The notes under the pieces: generated by a model
Database searches by the model: none
Told to the model about the DNA's origin: nothing
Seen by the model: the letters and a program-made list of their open reading frames with translations, nothing else
Part shown: piece by piece, positions 33,417-46,909 of the stretch
Layout of the letters: the number at the start of each line of letters is the position of its first letter
How positions within the stretch are numbered: position 1 is the first letter of the stretch
NCBI GenBank assembly: GCA_022432975.1
Contig: CM039502.1
Location: forward strand, 4,950,375-5,014,374
Direction of reading: 5' to 3'
Origin: Begonia masoniana
Taxonomy: Eukaryota > Streptophyta > Magnoliopsida > Cucurbitales > Begoniaceae
DNA: 64,000 bases
Program-made: the position numbers and the translations under genes

Positions 33417-33660
33417 AACTCTAACAATCTCCAACATGACGTGAATTTCACATGAGAGATTCAGTGCATGCTACTCGGCCCAACTCAAAGAGAATCCATA
33501 ACACTGAACTCCGACAATCTTCATATTAAAAGAAATTTTGATGCAAGAAAACGAATCTGAACTCCGACAATCTTCATATTAAAAGAAATTTTGATGCAAG
33601 AAAACGAATCTGATAAATCTAGTTAAAATAACCTCCTCTTCAACAATGACCCTTGACTGG
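33417..33660 (-). repeat. Remnant of the older copia element, with a 53-bp tandem duplication
   Basis: Continues the old LTR end and internal sequence (compare CACATGAGAGAT and ACACTGAACTC at 190-250). It stops near 33660, and nothing of its gag remains. A 53-bp unit starting TGAACTCCGACAATC is repeated at 33505-33557 and 33558-33610 with no difference by eye. Confidence 0.7.
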
Positions 33661-35635
33661 TTGTGTGAAAACATAGTTGTGCAGCTTTCGACCCAAAGAG
33701 ATATCCTTTCTTATTTGTTTAATTTGAATATCAAAATGACATTTTTATTATGAAGATTGTAGAAACTACACTTTTTTAATAACTTACTTTACTAATATTA
33801 CTTTTTAAAGCATTTTATATTATATGTCTATAAAAAAGTAATCTTAATTTTCTCCCAGCCACAATAAATTTTTTTCGACAACTTTCTACAAAAAAAAAAA
33901 AAAAAAAATGATGATTTGAAGAAATAGAATTGCAAGTCATTTCTCAGTCTTTTCGTCATCCTAAGAGTTTGAACTATTTTTCCTACTTTTAATAATGATA
34001 TTATCATGGTTCTATGAGCCTCCCTTGAGATCTTATAAAAAAAATTTCTCTTGGCTTAAAAAATGCCAACTCAAACTCAAACAAATATGTGTAGTTTTAA
34101 CTGTGCTTGCAAAGGTAGTGGATATCCCACTGATCAAGCACTGCAACTAAATCTTTGTATTTAATTAAGCCGTAATTCTTACCAAAAAGCATGAAATTAT
34201 AGGGCTTAATAAGCAAAAATACGTGTAAGGACAAACAAAATTATATTGGTCGAGTCTCGCTCTTTAGGGTTGAGCTCGAACGTTGAATGCTTCACTATGA
34301 TTAATGAATTAATTAAGTTTTTACCATGTAAAAATGAATCAAACAGATTAATGAAATTATTATAGTATATTTACACTTAGTAGATTAATGAAAATAGAAC
34401 TCAAAATGGGCATTCCACTAATATAATAGCGATCTCTAACAAGTGGAAGAACAAACTAGTAAACCTAAGAAGGATCATTTTTCCATTATCTTTTTTGAGG
34501 CACTTAAATTAATTATAAGGAATTTTGATTGGTCGATAATCTCCACGTCACATCATTGCAAACTTTGAAATTCATAATGTTATTTTTCACTAATTTCATC
34601 ATTGCCCATTGCTTTCATTTGGATTTTTATCTTTATACTGTTTATTTTGCTGCTGCTGCTATATTTTTTTTTGGATATTTATTTTAAGTAATCTTCTATT
34701 CTCTTGTATTCTCTCTAAACATATTTATTGACGTGTAAAACAATGATGAGTATAATTAATATAGTATATTTTGTCTGGTTATTTGATCCTATAAAATTTT
34801 ATTTTTTTATTAATATTTACCTACAAATATTTAATGCATTACTCTTTTAAAATTAACATGATTTTTTTTTATTTTATTAACTTTTAAAGCATGGTTATTA
34901 TTATTTTTTTTTTAATGAAACATGTTATTATAGTTGTTATTTCGCATAATCTTTGGTCTATTTTCAAACATGGTTGACTTACTCAATACTCTTCTTATAT
35001 TTTAGTTGTGTGTCTTATTTATCTCATGCAACAAAGATACTTGTCACTTAACTTATTTTTTTAATATTTTTGTCATTACTACAATGTCACGTGAATTTCA
35101 TGTAATATGTTATAAAGACATATCTCATATGTTTAACATATTTTTTACAACATTTTTTAATAGTCAAAATTCTGTATTTTTTTTTATAATTACATGCGTC
35201 AAACAATACTCACGTGCATCGCACGTGAATTCATTACGTGTTTCAGTATGCAAAATTTTTTAATCATGTAATTTGCACTTGTTTCTTTATATATTGATGT
35301 TTAAAATATGTTAATTATAACGCGTACGTGTATTGCACGTACGTACTAACCATTAGTATGTATAAACATACCTTCTAATACGTTTCCGTTTGGTTCAATC
35401 GGTTTAAATTGAGAACCGAGCCAAGAATGTGTGATTTCATTACCGTACCAAACCGACAAAATCGCGGCACGTGGATTTGACTTTCTCTATCAAGTTCCTT
35501 TTGAACACTTTTCCTGACCATTTCGTGGACCAGTTTTCATTGGTCTCTTTCGCTTCATTTCTTCTTTATCCCATTCGCTCGGGGTGATTTCTTCTTCCAC
35601 CTTGCATTTTCCTCTCAGTTTTCTTATTTCTTATC
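33661..35635. other. AT-rich intergenic DNA
   Basis: Contains a poly(A) run near 33889-33908 and two short palindromes: CACGTGC-ATC-GCACGTG (35211-35227) and GTACGTG-TATTG-CACGTAC (35324-35342). No gene recognised. The last few hundred bases are the presumed promoter and 5' UTR of the guanosine deaminase gene. Confidence 0.5.
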
Positions 35636-38828
<3,193 letters not shown>

Positions 38829-40275
38829 TATTGATCTGTTCTGAAAGATTCATTCCAGGAAAAAAATAAAAAAAAAAGAATGACATTGAAAATATTCGTC
38901 AGCCGTAACTTCAATTTATCACTTCTGTATTTGAATTCATGGATTGAACAATCAATCTCTATTGAATTTAAAGATTAAATGTTTTTTGAAAAGTTCTGGA
39001 CCTTTACGAATTACTAGTGCACAAGCGTACGATGCACGTGTGTATCGTCATACGATATACGTACAAGTCGACATTCGATGCATAAGTGCATTGTCATGCA
39101 ATGCATGATATGTGGAAGAATTTTTAAAAAGGAGTCTTGTAGAAATATTAGGTGCAATTATTAATAGACCGACTAAGATCGATTTTTGAAAATTGCGAGC
39201 AATAGGGGTGGTCGTGTTTTAAGACTTATGATTCGGTTTAGTTGCAATGGTTTTTTGGACCTAATTGAGAACCACGCTAAATCAAAACCACAGTTTCTGA
39301 TCAAAGTGCGATCACAGTCCGTTATGGCCACCCCTAGTTAGCGAATTTCATTTTTTAGATATCCAATATTTCCTAAATGAAAACATGATTTACGATGACG
39401 AGAATTCTTTGAAAGACGACGGTTAATAATAAAAATTTCATCACAACAGTCAACTAAAAACGACGCAAAAAAAAAAAAAAAAAAAATCCAAGCGCTGTGA
39501 CATTTACGTAAAAAAAGGTATGAATAATTTATTTTCTTTTAATTGTTTATTTACTTTCCAATTTGGTAATCGTTCATCAACGAAAAAATCAACGTTCCCA
39601 ATTTATTATCAAATTTTGATTTTCTTTTCAAAATCAAATTATTGTCAATCCTCCACCGCTTGGTGATGCTGATCGTACTTATTTGGAATTAAGGCCATTC
39701 ATGAATTAAATTCTCATAGGGATTCTTTAGAATTAAATGCATTCGGGTTTGATTGTGACTAATTAATTATCTTATTAACCTAAATTTAGGTAAATTTATT
39801 TATTTATTTGTTTTTTTAAATTTCAAAAAGTTACCTTACCTTACCTGATCAATTTGGCAGTTTTACAAAAACAATCTCTCAAAAATTTGATAAAAAAAAA
39901 ATGGTCTCAAAACACGCTCCGGTCGACCTTAGAAAACATCCCATCAACCCCTAAAATGTACGATCAACCTCTCCCAAGTCCGGTTGACTGAACTTAAAAT
40001 TTCAGTTGACCGAGTATTTGCTCTAGACTCTAGTCCACCACTGCCTCGAAAAACCGCCCAAGCCTATGAATACTTCAAGTTTTCGATTTTAAACTACCGA
40101 GACCCTAACTCAAACATATACTAACTCGATTTTTGTGCAAAAATATAACCATCTCTTCCACTAACTTCAATTTAAACCAATCTCCAAACTCCAAAAAAAA
40201 TTGTGAAACAAATTTGGACATTGCGATACCTCTTCCGCTTTTGGGTGGATCTACACCTTCTCAACACCTATGTGG
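38829..40275. other. Intergenic, with a small hAT-like MITE
   Basis: AT-rich. Poly(A) run near 39470-39486. A 134-bp segment (39203-39336) has inverted ends. No gene found. Confidence 0.5.
39203..39336. mobile_element. Short hAT-like MITE
   Basis: Ends TAGGGGTGGTC at left and TAGGGGTGGCC inward from right, about 134 bp, no ORF. No exact 8-bp duplication is visible (GCGAGCAA versus GTTAGCGA), so the call is tentative. Confidence 0.45.
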
Positions 40276-40280
40276 CATCG

Positions 40281-40576
40281 TGTTACGTGCATGGTGGTAG
40301 ACGTGCATAGCTTAGTTGGAAGTTATGTTTGGTTTAGTTGGAAGTTATGTTTTCTGTCTTAGTTGGAAGTTATATTTTTCATCTCTCGTTTAGTTTATTT
40401 TGTCTCTTTAAAGTGTCTGTATTTCCAGCATAGAGGGGTGGGAAAAATGAATATTGAATATCTCTTTTTTACTCTCTAACTCTGACTCTATCTCTCTCTC
40501 CACTTCGTCTTTTGTGAACTTTATTCTGCATCTTCTCCCTCCTCTCGCTAAGCCCACCTAAATTCTACCCTTATCA
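40281..40576 (+). repeat. 5' LTR of outer gypsy gag-only element
   Basis: 296 bp, ends CCCTTATCA before the primer-binding site. Contains three short repeats of TTAGTTGGAAGTTAT near the left end. Confidence 0.92.
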
Positions 40577-41256
40577 GTGGTATCAGAGACGCGTTCATGG
40601 ATACTCGGAGCAAATCCAACGCCGAATTCCGCAACGAAGTAAACGAAATCTTAGCTCGCTATGAATCTAGCTTTGATCAAGTTAACGCAGCTCTACAAAC
40701 AGTGTTGTCCGAGCTCCAAGCTCTGCGCACTTTCCGACTTTAATCCTTTCGCTGCAGGACCCTCTTCCCATTCACCAAACAATGGCCGCTCACCCAATAA
40801 CTATGATCACCATCAACCCCACCTCAAGCTCTCCTTTCCAAACTTCGACGGTGAAGATCCCATAGGCTGGATTTACAGGGCCGAACAATACTTTGATTTT
40901 CAAGGTATTTCACCAACTCAACAAGTCCAACTCGCTTCCTTCCATCTAGAGGGCATTGCCCTGCAATGGTATCGCTGGCTAACCAAGTTTCGTGGCCCTC
41001 TGACTTGGAGTGCATTCACCAAAGCTGTCGTCCTTCGCTTTGGCCCAACCGAATATGAAGATCCAGCTGAAGCACTCTCTCGCCTGCGTCAGAATGCAAC
41101 TGTCACCTCATATCAAGAGGCTTTTGAAAGGCTTTCCAATCAGGTGGATGGCTTACCCGAAACCTTCCTGGTTGGTTGTTTTATCGCCGGACTTCGTGAT
41201 GACATTCGTTTGGATGTCAAAATTAAACAACCACGAACCTTAGCGGAGACGATCGG

Positions 41257-42209
41257 TGTCACGGACCATTTCCCATGATCCATGACGGTGCGGCAAAACG
41301 TGGGAGTTGGCTCGCATAAGCATGGATGGGGTGAAGGTGCAAGCCCAAAATGGGTATTTGGTGGCCAAATGGGCCATATGTGCTGAAGTATGGCAATCTG
41401 CTGAATCTGGGCAAGCAAGAACATGCATTGGGCAATTGGGCCAGAAGCTGGGCAACTGGGCCAAGCAATGGAGAAACAACTGGGTGCTGGCCCAGGCCCA
41501 GGAGCATGTCTTCTGTTCTGTGCGCCAGGCGAAGAGCTGCGAGCGAAGCGAGGGAGCGTGCAGAGGAGCATGCGCGCAGAGGCGCGAAGTGCGCAGAGGG
41601 GCGCGAACCAGCTGACGTGAGCGCGAGGAGGCGCGAACGAGCAGGTGCGCGCGAAGAGATGCGAATGCGAAGGAGCGCGACGCGGTACGCGGCTCGCACT
41701 CGGCGGACGCGGTCTGGGCGCTGGGTGGCGCGAAGGGAGACGACGCTTGGCCTGGGGAGGCGCGAAGCTGGAGCGTCACGGGTGGGCGCGCCCGTCTGGG
41801 ACGCGGCGCGCACACGGAGTGCACGCGGCTGGGTCGCGATGCGCTGGGTGCTCTGGTCAGCATGCTGAGCGCGTTGAACAGACACGAAATGGCGACTTTT
41901 AATGTTTTGTGCATTTAAGTTTTATTCATGTATTTGGCTGGGCCGAATTGTGTATAAAATAGTGCTTGAGACACCAAAGCAAAGCAGACCTCGAAAAAGA
42001 GAAGTCCTTGTGCATTTGTGGTGATCCAAGAGTGATTTGTTCCTCGTCTTTGTATTTGGAATATAAAGAGGGTTGGGAGGTGGGCTCCCGTAAACACTCG
42101 TGTCATTCGAGGGTGAGTTTGGAGAGTGTAAAGCGTAATTTGGGGAAGGTTGGCTAAGTCGGGGACTTGGCACCGCACATTGCCTTTGTGAAAAATTAGG
42201 CGTGTGACA
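41257..42209 (+). repeat. 5' LTR of TR-GAG, with a GC-rich block
   Basis: The middle (about 41520-41880) is very GC- and CpG-rich (GCGCGAA-type repeats) between AT-balanced ends. It carries 16 bp (TGCAGAGGAGCATGCG) absent from the 3' LTR. Long frames on both strands are by-products of base composition. Confidence 0.9.
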
Positions 42210-42247
42210 ATTGGTATCAGAGCTCGGTCTCACCACACCACAACAAC

Positions 42248-43396
42248 ATGGCGAACCAAGATCAAACGGAGATGATTCTTGAGAGGCTCGCAAGGTTGGA
42301 AAGTTTCACGGGTGTTTCCATGGCCACGGAGGAGGCGAGTCCTTTGGTGGTCGAACTCCGCTTGATGAGGAAGGAACTAGATGAGTTTCAAGCATCGGTG
42401 GGAGCGGACAATTTGGCTATCGAGCAACACATCCAAAGCACTATCGAGAGGATAGACAAGGAGTTGGCTCGGATGGGCAAGGCGGCGGTTGGTGGTTCGA
42501 GTCGGAGGTTGGGAACTTCCGCCACACAATATAAGGTTCTGGAGCCAAAACCTTATAATGGAGACCGCAATGCAAAGGAGGTTGAGAACTTTCTTTGGGA
42601 CATGGAGAATTACTTCATGGTGGCCGGAATTGAAGAGGAGAATCAAGTCATGATCACGAGCATGTACTTGGTGGGGGATGCTAAGTTATGGTGGCGGCAA
42701 ATCCAACATGTGGAGCCACGGATTGAGACTTTTGATCATTTCAAGAGAGAGTTGAAAGATCGTTTCTTGCCTCTTAATTCGGAGTGGATGGCTAAGGAAG
42801 CTTTGAGAAAACTTCAACAAACGGGAGCGGTTCGCGAATATGTAAGGGAGTTTAGTTCTATTCTACTTGATATTCGTGAGATGCATGAGAGTGACAAACT
42901 CTTTAACTTTATGGCGGGTCTTCAACCATGGGCTCAAGTGGAGTTGAGGCGGCATGGGGTGAAGGACGTGCAATCGGCCATTTCTATTGCCGAGAGTTTG
43001 GTGGACTACAAACCCTCGTCCTCATTCGAGAAGAAAGGGAGGGAGGATAAATATTTGGGTAAGGTGCATAGTGAGAACAAAGAGAAGGGGAAAACATCTC
43101 AAGATGCTTTCAAGTCGGTGGGGGGTGACCAATCCAAGCCGAGGAAGACTTCGGGGTGCTTCATTTGTGGAGGATCTCACTTTGCAAGAGAGTGCCCAAA
43201 CAAAGGTAAGTTGTCCACAATTCGGGTTAAAGAGGAGGACTCCGACGGAGAGGAGGTGCCTCGGGTTAATTCTATGCAACTTGTGAAGACCATTTCTAGT
43301 GGGAAGGAGGAGGTGTATCAGATGAATTCACTTCAACTACTAGAAACCGTTGAGGAGCCATCAAAGGGGGCGGGTGGTCCCCTAGCAAAGAAGTAA
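42248..43396 (+). CDS. Intact gypsy Gag of the TR-GAG element
   Basis: 382 aa, start ATG 42248 just after the primer-binding site, no internal stops. N-terminal coiled-coil-like region (ERLARLESF, ELRLMRKELDEFQ), then the retrotransposon Gag core: YKVLEPKPYNGDR, VENFLWDMENYF, YLVGDAKLWWRQI, FKRELKDRFLPLN and LQQTGAVREYVREFSSILLD. A CCHC knuckle CFICGGSHFARECP lies near residue 317. The acidic tail repeats an EEV-x5-NS(M/L)QL-x3-(T/E)-type motif twice. Family Gags form virus-like particles that package RNA. No frame fuses to protease. It is the only gag in the window that looks fully intact. Confidence 0.92.
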   Translation: MANQDQTEMILERLARLESFTGVSMATEEASPLVVELRLMRKELDEFQASVGADNLAIEQHIQSTIERIDKELARMGKAAVGGSSRRLGTSATQYKVLEPKPYNGDRNAKEVENFLWDMENYFMVAGIEEENQVMITSMYLVGDAKLWWRQIQHVEPRIETFDHFKRELKDRFLPLNSEWMAKEALRKLQQTGAVREYVREFSSILLDIREMHESDKLFNFMAGLQPWAQVELRRHGVKDVQSAISIAESLVDYKPSSSFEKKGREDKYLGKVHSENKEKGKTSQDAFKSVGGDQSKPRKTSGCFICGGSHFARECPNKGKLSTIRVKEEDSDGEEVPRVNSMQLVKTISSGKEEVYQMNSLQLLETVEEPSKGAGGPLAKK

Positions 43397-43851
43397 AGAT
43401 GAGACTTCTTGGGATTTCGTGAAGACCTTCGGAATCCATGTTGCATTTGAGCCGAGCCAAGGTGGGTGGAAGCGGATGCAAGGGGGAGGCAAAAGAGATG
43501 CACTAGTTAGTGTGCATGGTTATCGCTAAGCAACTCTAACGGACATGAGGAAGGCAAGGGCAACGAAACTTGATGAGTTTATCAAGTGTACCATCATCAA
43601 TAAAAGCAAGCCGAGGAGGGTGTGGGCGTGGAGGCCAAGTGATGGGAGGGTGCGGGTTTTTGGGAGAAATAACCAATTGCCGTGCATGGATGTGGGACAT
43701 CTAAATTGGTATCAAGTAGGTGCTACAATTTGAAGACAACTTGAAAGTGGGCTTGTGGAGGCTACGTGGGTGGACGTGGATGTATGGCATTTCAAGGGGT
43801 GGACCTAGCTTGAGGGTCGACGAGGTCGTCGACATGGTGAGTGGGGGAGAT
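43397..43851 (+). other. Non-coding 3' part of the TR-GAG element
   Basis: About 450 bp between gag stop and 3' LTR where pol would be. Only short frames. It ends in a purine-rich tract. Confidence 0.7.
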
Positions 43852-44788
43852 TGTCACGGACCATTTCCCATGATCCATGACGGTGCGGCAAAACGTGGGA
43901 GTTGGCTCGCATAAGCATGGATGGGGTGAAGGTGCAAGCCCAAAATGGGTATTTGGTGGCCAAATGGGCCATATGTGCTGAAGTATGGCAATCTGTTGAA
44001 TCTGGGCAAGCAAGAACATGCATTGGGCAATTGGGCCAGAAGCTGGGCAACTGGGCCAAGCAATGGAGAAACAACTGGGTGCTGGCCCAGGCCCAGGAGC
44101 ATGTCTTCTGTTCTGTGCGCCAGGCGAAGAGATGCGAGCGAAGCGAGGGAGCGCGCAGAGGCGCGAAGTGCGCAGAGGGGGGCGAACCAGCTGACGTGAG
44201 CGCGAGGAGGCGCGAACGAGCAGGTGCGCGCGAAGAGGTGCGAATGCGAAGGAGCGCGACGCGGTACGCGGCTCGCACCCGGCGGACGCAGTCTGGGCGC
44301 TGGGTGGCGCGAAGGGAGACGACGCTTGGCGCGGGGAGGCACGAAGCTGGAGCGTCATGGGTGGGCGCGCCCGTCTGGGACGCGGCGCGCACACGGAGTG
44401 CACGCGGCTGGGTCGCGATGCGCTGGGTGCTCTGGTCAGCATGCTGGGCGCGTTGAACAGACACGAAATGACGACTTTTAATGTTTTGTGCATTTAAGTT
44501 TTATTCATGTATTTGGCTGGGCCGAATTGTGTATAAAATAGTGCTTGAGACACCAAAGCAAAGCAGACCTCGAAAAAGAGAAGTCCTTGTGCATTTGTGG
44601 TGATCCAAGAGTGATTTGTTTCTCGTCTTTGTATTTGGAATATAAAGAGGGTTGGGAGGTGGGCTCCCGTAAACACTTGTGTCATTCGAGGGTGAGTTTG
44701 GAGAGTGTAAAGCGTAATTTGGGGAAGGTTGGCTAAGTCGGGGACTTGGCACCGAAAATTGCCTTTGTGAAAAATTAGGCGTGTGACA
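43852..44788 (+). repeat. 3' LTR of TR-GAG
   Basis: 937 bp, one 16-bp deletion relative to the 5' LTR, same GC-rich middle block. Confidence 0.92.
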
Positions 44789-45278
44789 ATCGGCATCGCT
44801 AGATTAATTGAGGAACGGAACCAGTTGCAAAAGAAATCTGATCCATTCGTCTCGTTAACGCCAAAGGCGACCTCCAACCCCTCCGCTGGCTTACTTGGCC
44901 CTTCCCCAAACCACCGAGTGACGGCGGAAGTTACTGCTCCAGCGACAGCATTTCGCCAAATCACCAACCAAGAAGCACGCGAACGTCGAGAAAAAGGGCT
45001 CTGCTATTATTGTGACGAGAAGTTTATCTCAGGTCATCGTTGCGAACAACCACAATTATTCATGCTCGAAGATTCAACGCACTCAAGCGCCAACGACAAT
45101 AGGGAGGCTGACAAAGGAACCGAGGTTCTCAATCGACCGCATGATCCTGGTGGTGGAAGAAACTAGGAGCAGTGGCGTATCGTTTGTCACTCCTGCCAGG
45201 TTCTCGATCGACGTATCGTTCGTAAGGGACTTACCCAAATTTCATCCTTGTGGACAAGGATTCTTAAGCGGCGGGGAA

Positions 45279-45574
45279 TGTTACGTGCATGGTGGTAGAC
45301 GTGCATAGCTTAGTTGGAAGTTATGTTTGGTTTAGTTGGAAGTTATGTTTTCTGTCTTAGTTGGAAGTTATATTTTTCATCTCTCGTTTAGTTTATTTTG
45401 TCTCTTTAAAGTGTCTGTATTTCCAGAATAGAGGGGTGGGAAAAATGAATATTGAATATCTCCTTTTTACTCTCTAACTTTGACTCTATCTCTCTCTCCA
45501 CTTCGTCTTTTGTAAACTTTATTCTGCATCTTCTCCCTCCTCTCGCTAAGCCCACCTAAATTCTACCCTTATCA
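45279..45574 (+). repeat. 3' LTR of outer gypsy gag-only element
   Basis: 296 bp, ends at TTATCA followed by the CATCG duplication. Confidence 0.92.
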
Positions 45575-45603
45575 CATCGACGGAACAAATTCTGTAATTT
45601 ATA

Positions 45604-46118
45604 TTGATAATTGTGTTTGTCCCACATCGTCTATTGAATGAGTCTGCGTTTTGTATATATGTAAAATAGATTTTTTCTCCCCTCGAGTTAGCTTTTGAGG
45701 ATGAGTTCTACCATTCTATATGTGTTAATATGATATCAAAGCTAGACGATGGTGGGAATTGGACCCGGCTCAGGCACGCTATGCGTGAGAGCGGGTATTG
45801 ATAATTGTGTTTGTTCCATATCGCCTATTGGATGAGCCTGTACTTTGTATATATGTGATGAAGATTTCTTCTCCCTTCGAACTAGCTTTTGGGGATGAGT
45901 TATACTCTCTCATATGTGTTTACATGGTATCAGAGCTAGACGATAGTGGGAATTGGACCCGGCTCAGTCACGCTACGTGTGAGGGCGAGTATTGTTAATT
46001 GTGTTTGTTCCACATCGTCTATTGGATGAGCATGCGCTTTGTATATATATGAGGGAGATTTTCTCTTCACTCGAGTTAGCTTTTAGGGATGAGTTCTACC
46101 CTCTCATATATATTAATA
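45604..46118 (+). mobile_element. TRIM-like tandem array (LTR-internal-LTR-internal-LTR)
   Basis: Three copies of a unit starting TTGATAATTGTGTTTGT (third TTGTTAATTG) at 45604, 45798 and 45992, period 194. Each first 130 bp resembles a TRIM LTR (CACATCGTCTATTGGATGAG, then GATGAGTTCTACCCTCTCATAT). The first two are followed by a 60-70 bp internal piece starting with a primer-site-like GGTATCAGAGCTAG and ending GCGAGTA or GCGGGTA. The third copy lacks it. No coding capacity. Copies differ from one another at many positions, so the array is old. Confidence 0.75.
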
Positions 46119-46909
46119 AATTTAGAGACAAAAATTTGAGTTCTTTAGATTTAAATCCCTCGAAACAAAGATGGAAAGTTATAGATGACACAAGCTCAAG
46201 TTTCTTTGTTGGAATCCGCACAACATGATTACTCTACCAAAAATTCTTCTCCTGTACTACAATCTCTCACTAGAATTCTCTCTTAATCTTTGCCATGCTA
46301 CAATCTCTCACTAGAATTCTCTCTTAATCTTTGCCATTTCTCCCTCCTCTTTCCCAAGTTATTTATCTAGAAAGTAATATATGCTTCCATTCTTATTTTA
46401 TTATTTTAAAATAATTTATTTATATGTGAAGTAATGATTAATATAATTATTATAATCAATTAGTCTCAGCGAGTATTTTAAAATAAAAAAATAAATGTAC
46501 CATTATTGTTTATTAAAATTAACAATAATAGACGTAAGTTAATTAATTATTTAACATGTCAATAGTATAATAGGATAATAAAATTAGAAGGGAAAAAATT
46601 AACAATAATGGACTTATGTAGAAGGTACGTAGAATCAAAAAGTTAAATGTCCTAAGAAAGATAAATTAGATCCGACCACCTTCCAGCCCGGCCCACTTTT
46701 TCTCTCTCACGCTACATTCTCGTGTGACATTTTTCTTCTTCTTGCTTCCAATTTTACCCGACGGCGTCAATTGCTTGAGATCTGCTGATACACCTCCTTT
46801 GCTTTTTACCTCTATTTGATCGTTGAACTTATAATTTGATCTCATGTCAAATTTCTTTTAATTCAAATCCTAGAATTTTGTTATCTTGCAATCTTGTGGA
46901 GCTTTGGAG
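46119..46909. other. Upstream region of the MON2 gene
   Basis: AT-rich with the 41-bp duplication. Sequence from about 46680 is likely promoter and 5' UTR. No TATA box stands out. Confidence 0.45.
46257..46337. repeat. 41-bp tandem duplication
   Basis: The unit starting CTACAATCTCTCACTAGAAT occurs at 46257-46297 and 46298-46337 with essentially no difference. It lies in the upstream region of the MON2 gene. Confidence 0.88.

Larger units (their letters stand above)
41257..44788 (+). mobile_element. Inner TR-GAG element (gag-only LTR retrotransposon)
   Basis: LTRs 41257-42209 (953 bp) and 43852-44788 (937 bp), TGTCACGG...GTGTGACA, differing by one 16-bp indel and about 16 substitutions. Duplication ATCGG at 41252-41256 and 44789-44793. 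Primer-binding site TGGTATCAGAGC at 42212-42223, purine-rich GTGGGGGAGAT before the 3' LTR. Between the LTRs lies one intact gag and about 450 bp of non-coding sequence. No protease, RT or integrase. This matches the TR-GAG class. Confidence 0.94.
40597..45166 (+). pseudogene. Outer gypsy gag, frameshifted and split by insertion
   Basis: Starts at ATG 40597 (MDTRSKSNAEFRNEV), runs out of frame near 40730 and ends at TAA 40741-40743. The Gag core continues in another frame: FPNFDGEDPIGWIYRAEQYF, LASFHLEGIALQWYRWL, FGPTEYEDPAEALSRL. It is cut at 41256 (LAETIG) by the inner element and resumes at 44794 with ARLIEERNQLQKK, then zinc knuckle CYYCDEKFISGHRC, and stops at 45164-45166. Capsid-like function of Gag is known for the family. 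This copy cannot make it intact. Confidence 0.85.
40281..45574 (+). mobile_element. Gag-only Ty3/gypsy element, hosting a nested gag-only element
   Basis: LTRs 40281-40576 and 45279-45574 (296 bp each, TGTTAC...TTATCA, about 4 differences). Duplication CATCG at 40276-40280 and 45575-45579. Primer-binding site TGGTATCAGAG at 40578-40588, purine-rich GGCGGGGAA before the 3' LTR. Without the nested insertion the internal part is only about 1.2 kb, encoding Gag up to the zinc knuckle, with protease, RT and integrase deleted. A short stretch near 45240 resembles the extreme 3' end of gypsy pol. Needs helper enzymes. Confidence 0.92.

Noticed and set aside
41259..41914. Long open frames on both strands (over 200 codons) in the TR-GAG LTRs
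   Set aside because: They follow GC-rich composition, overlap each other, have no domains, and sit wholly within LTRs. The same applies to 43792-44493.
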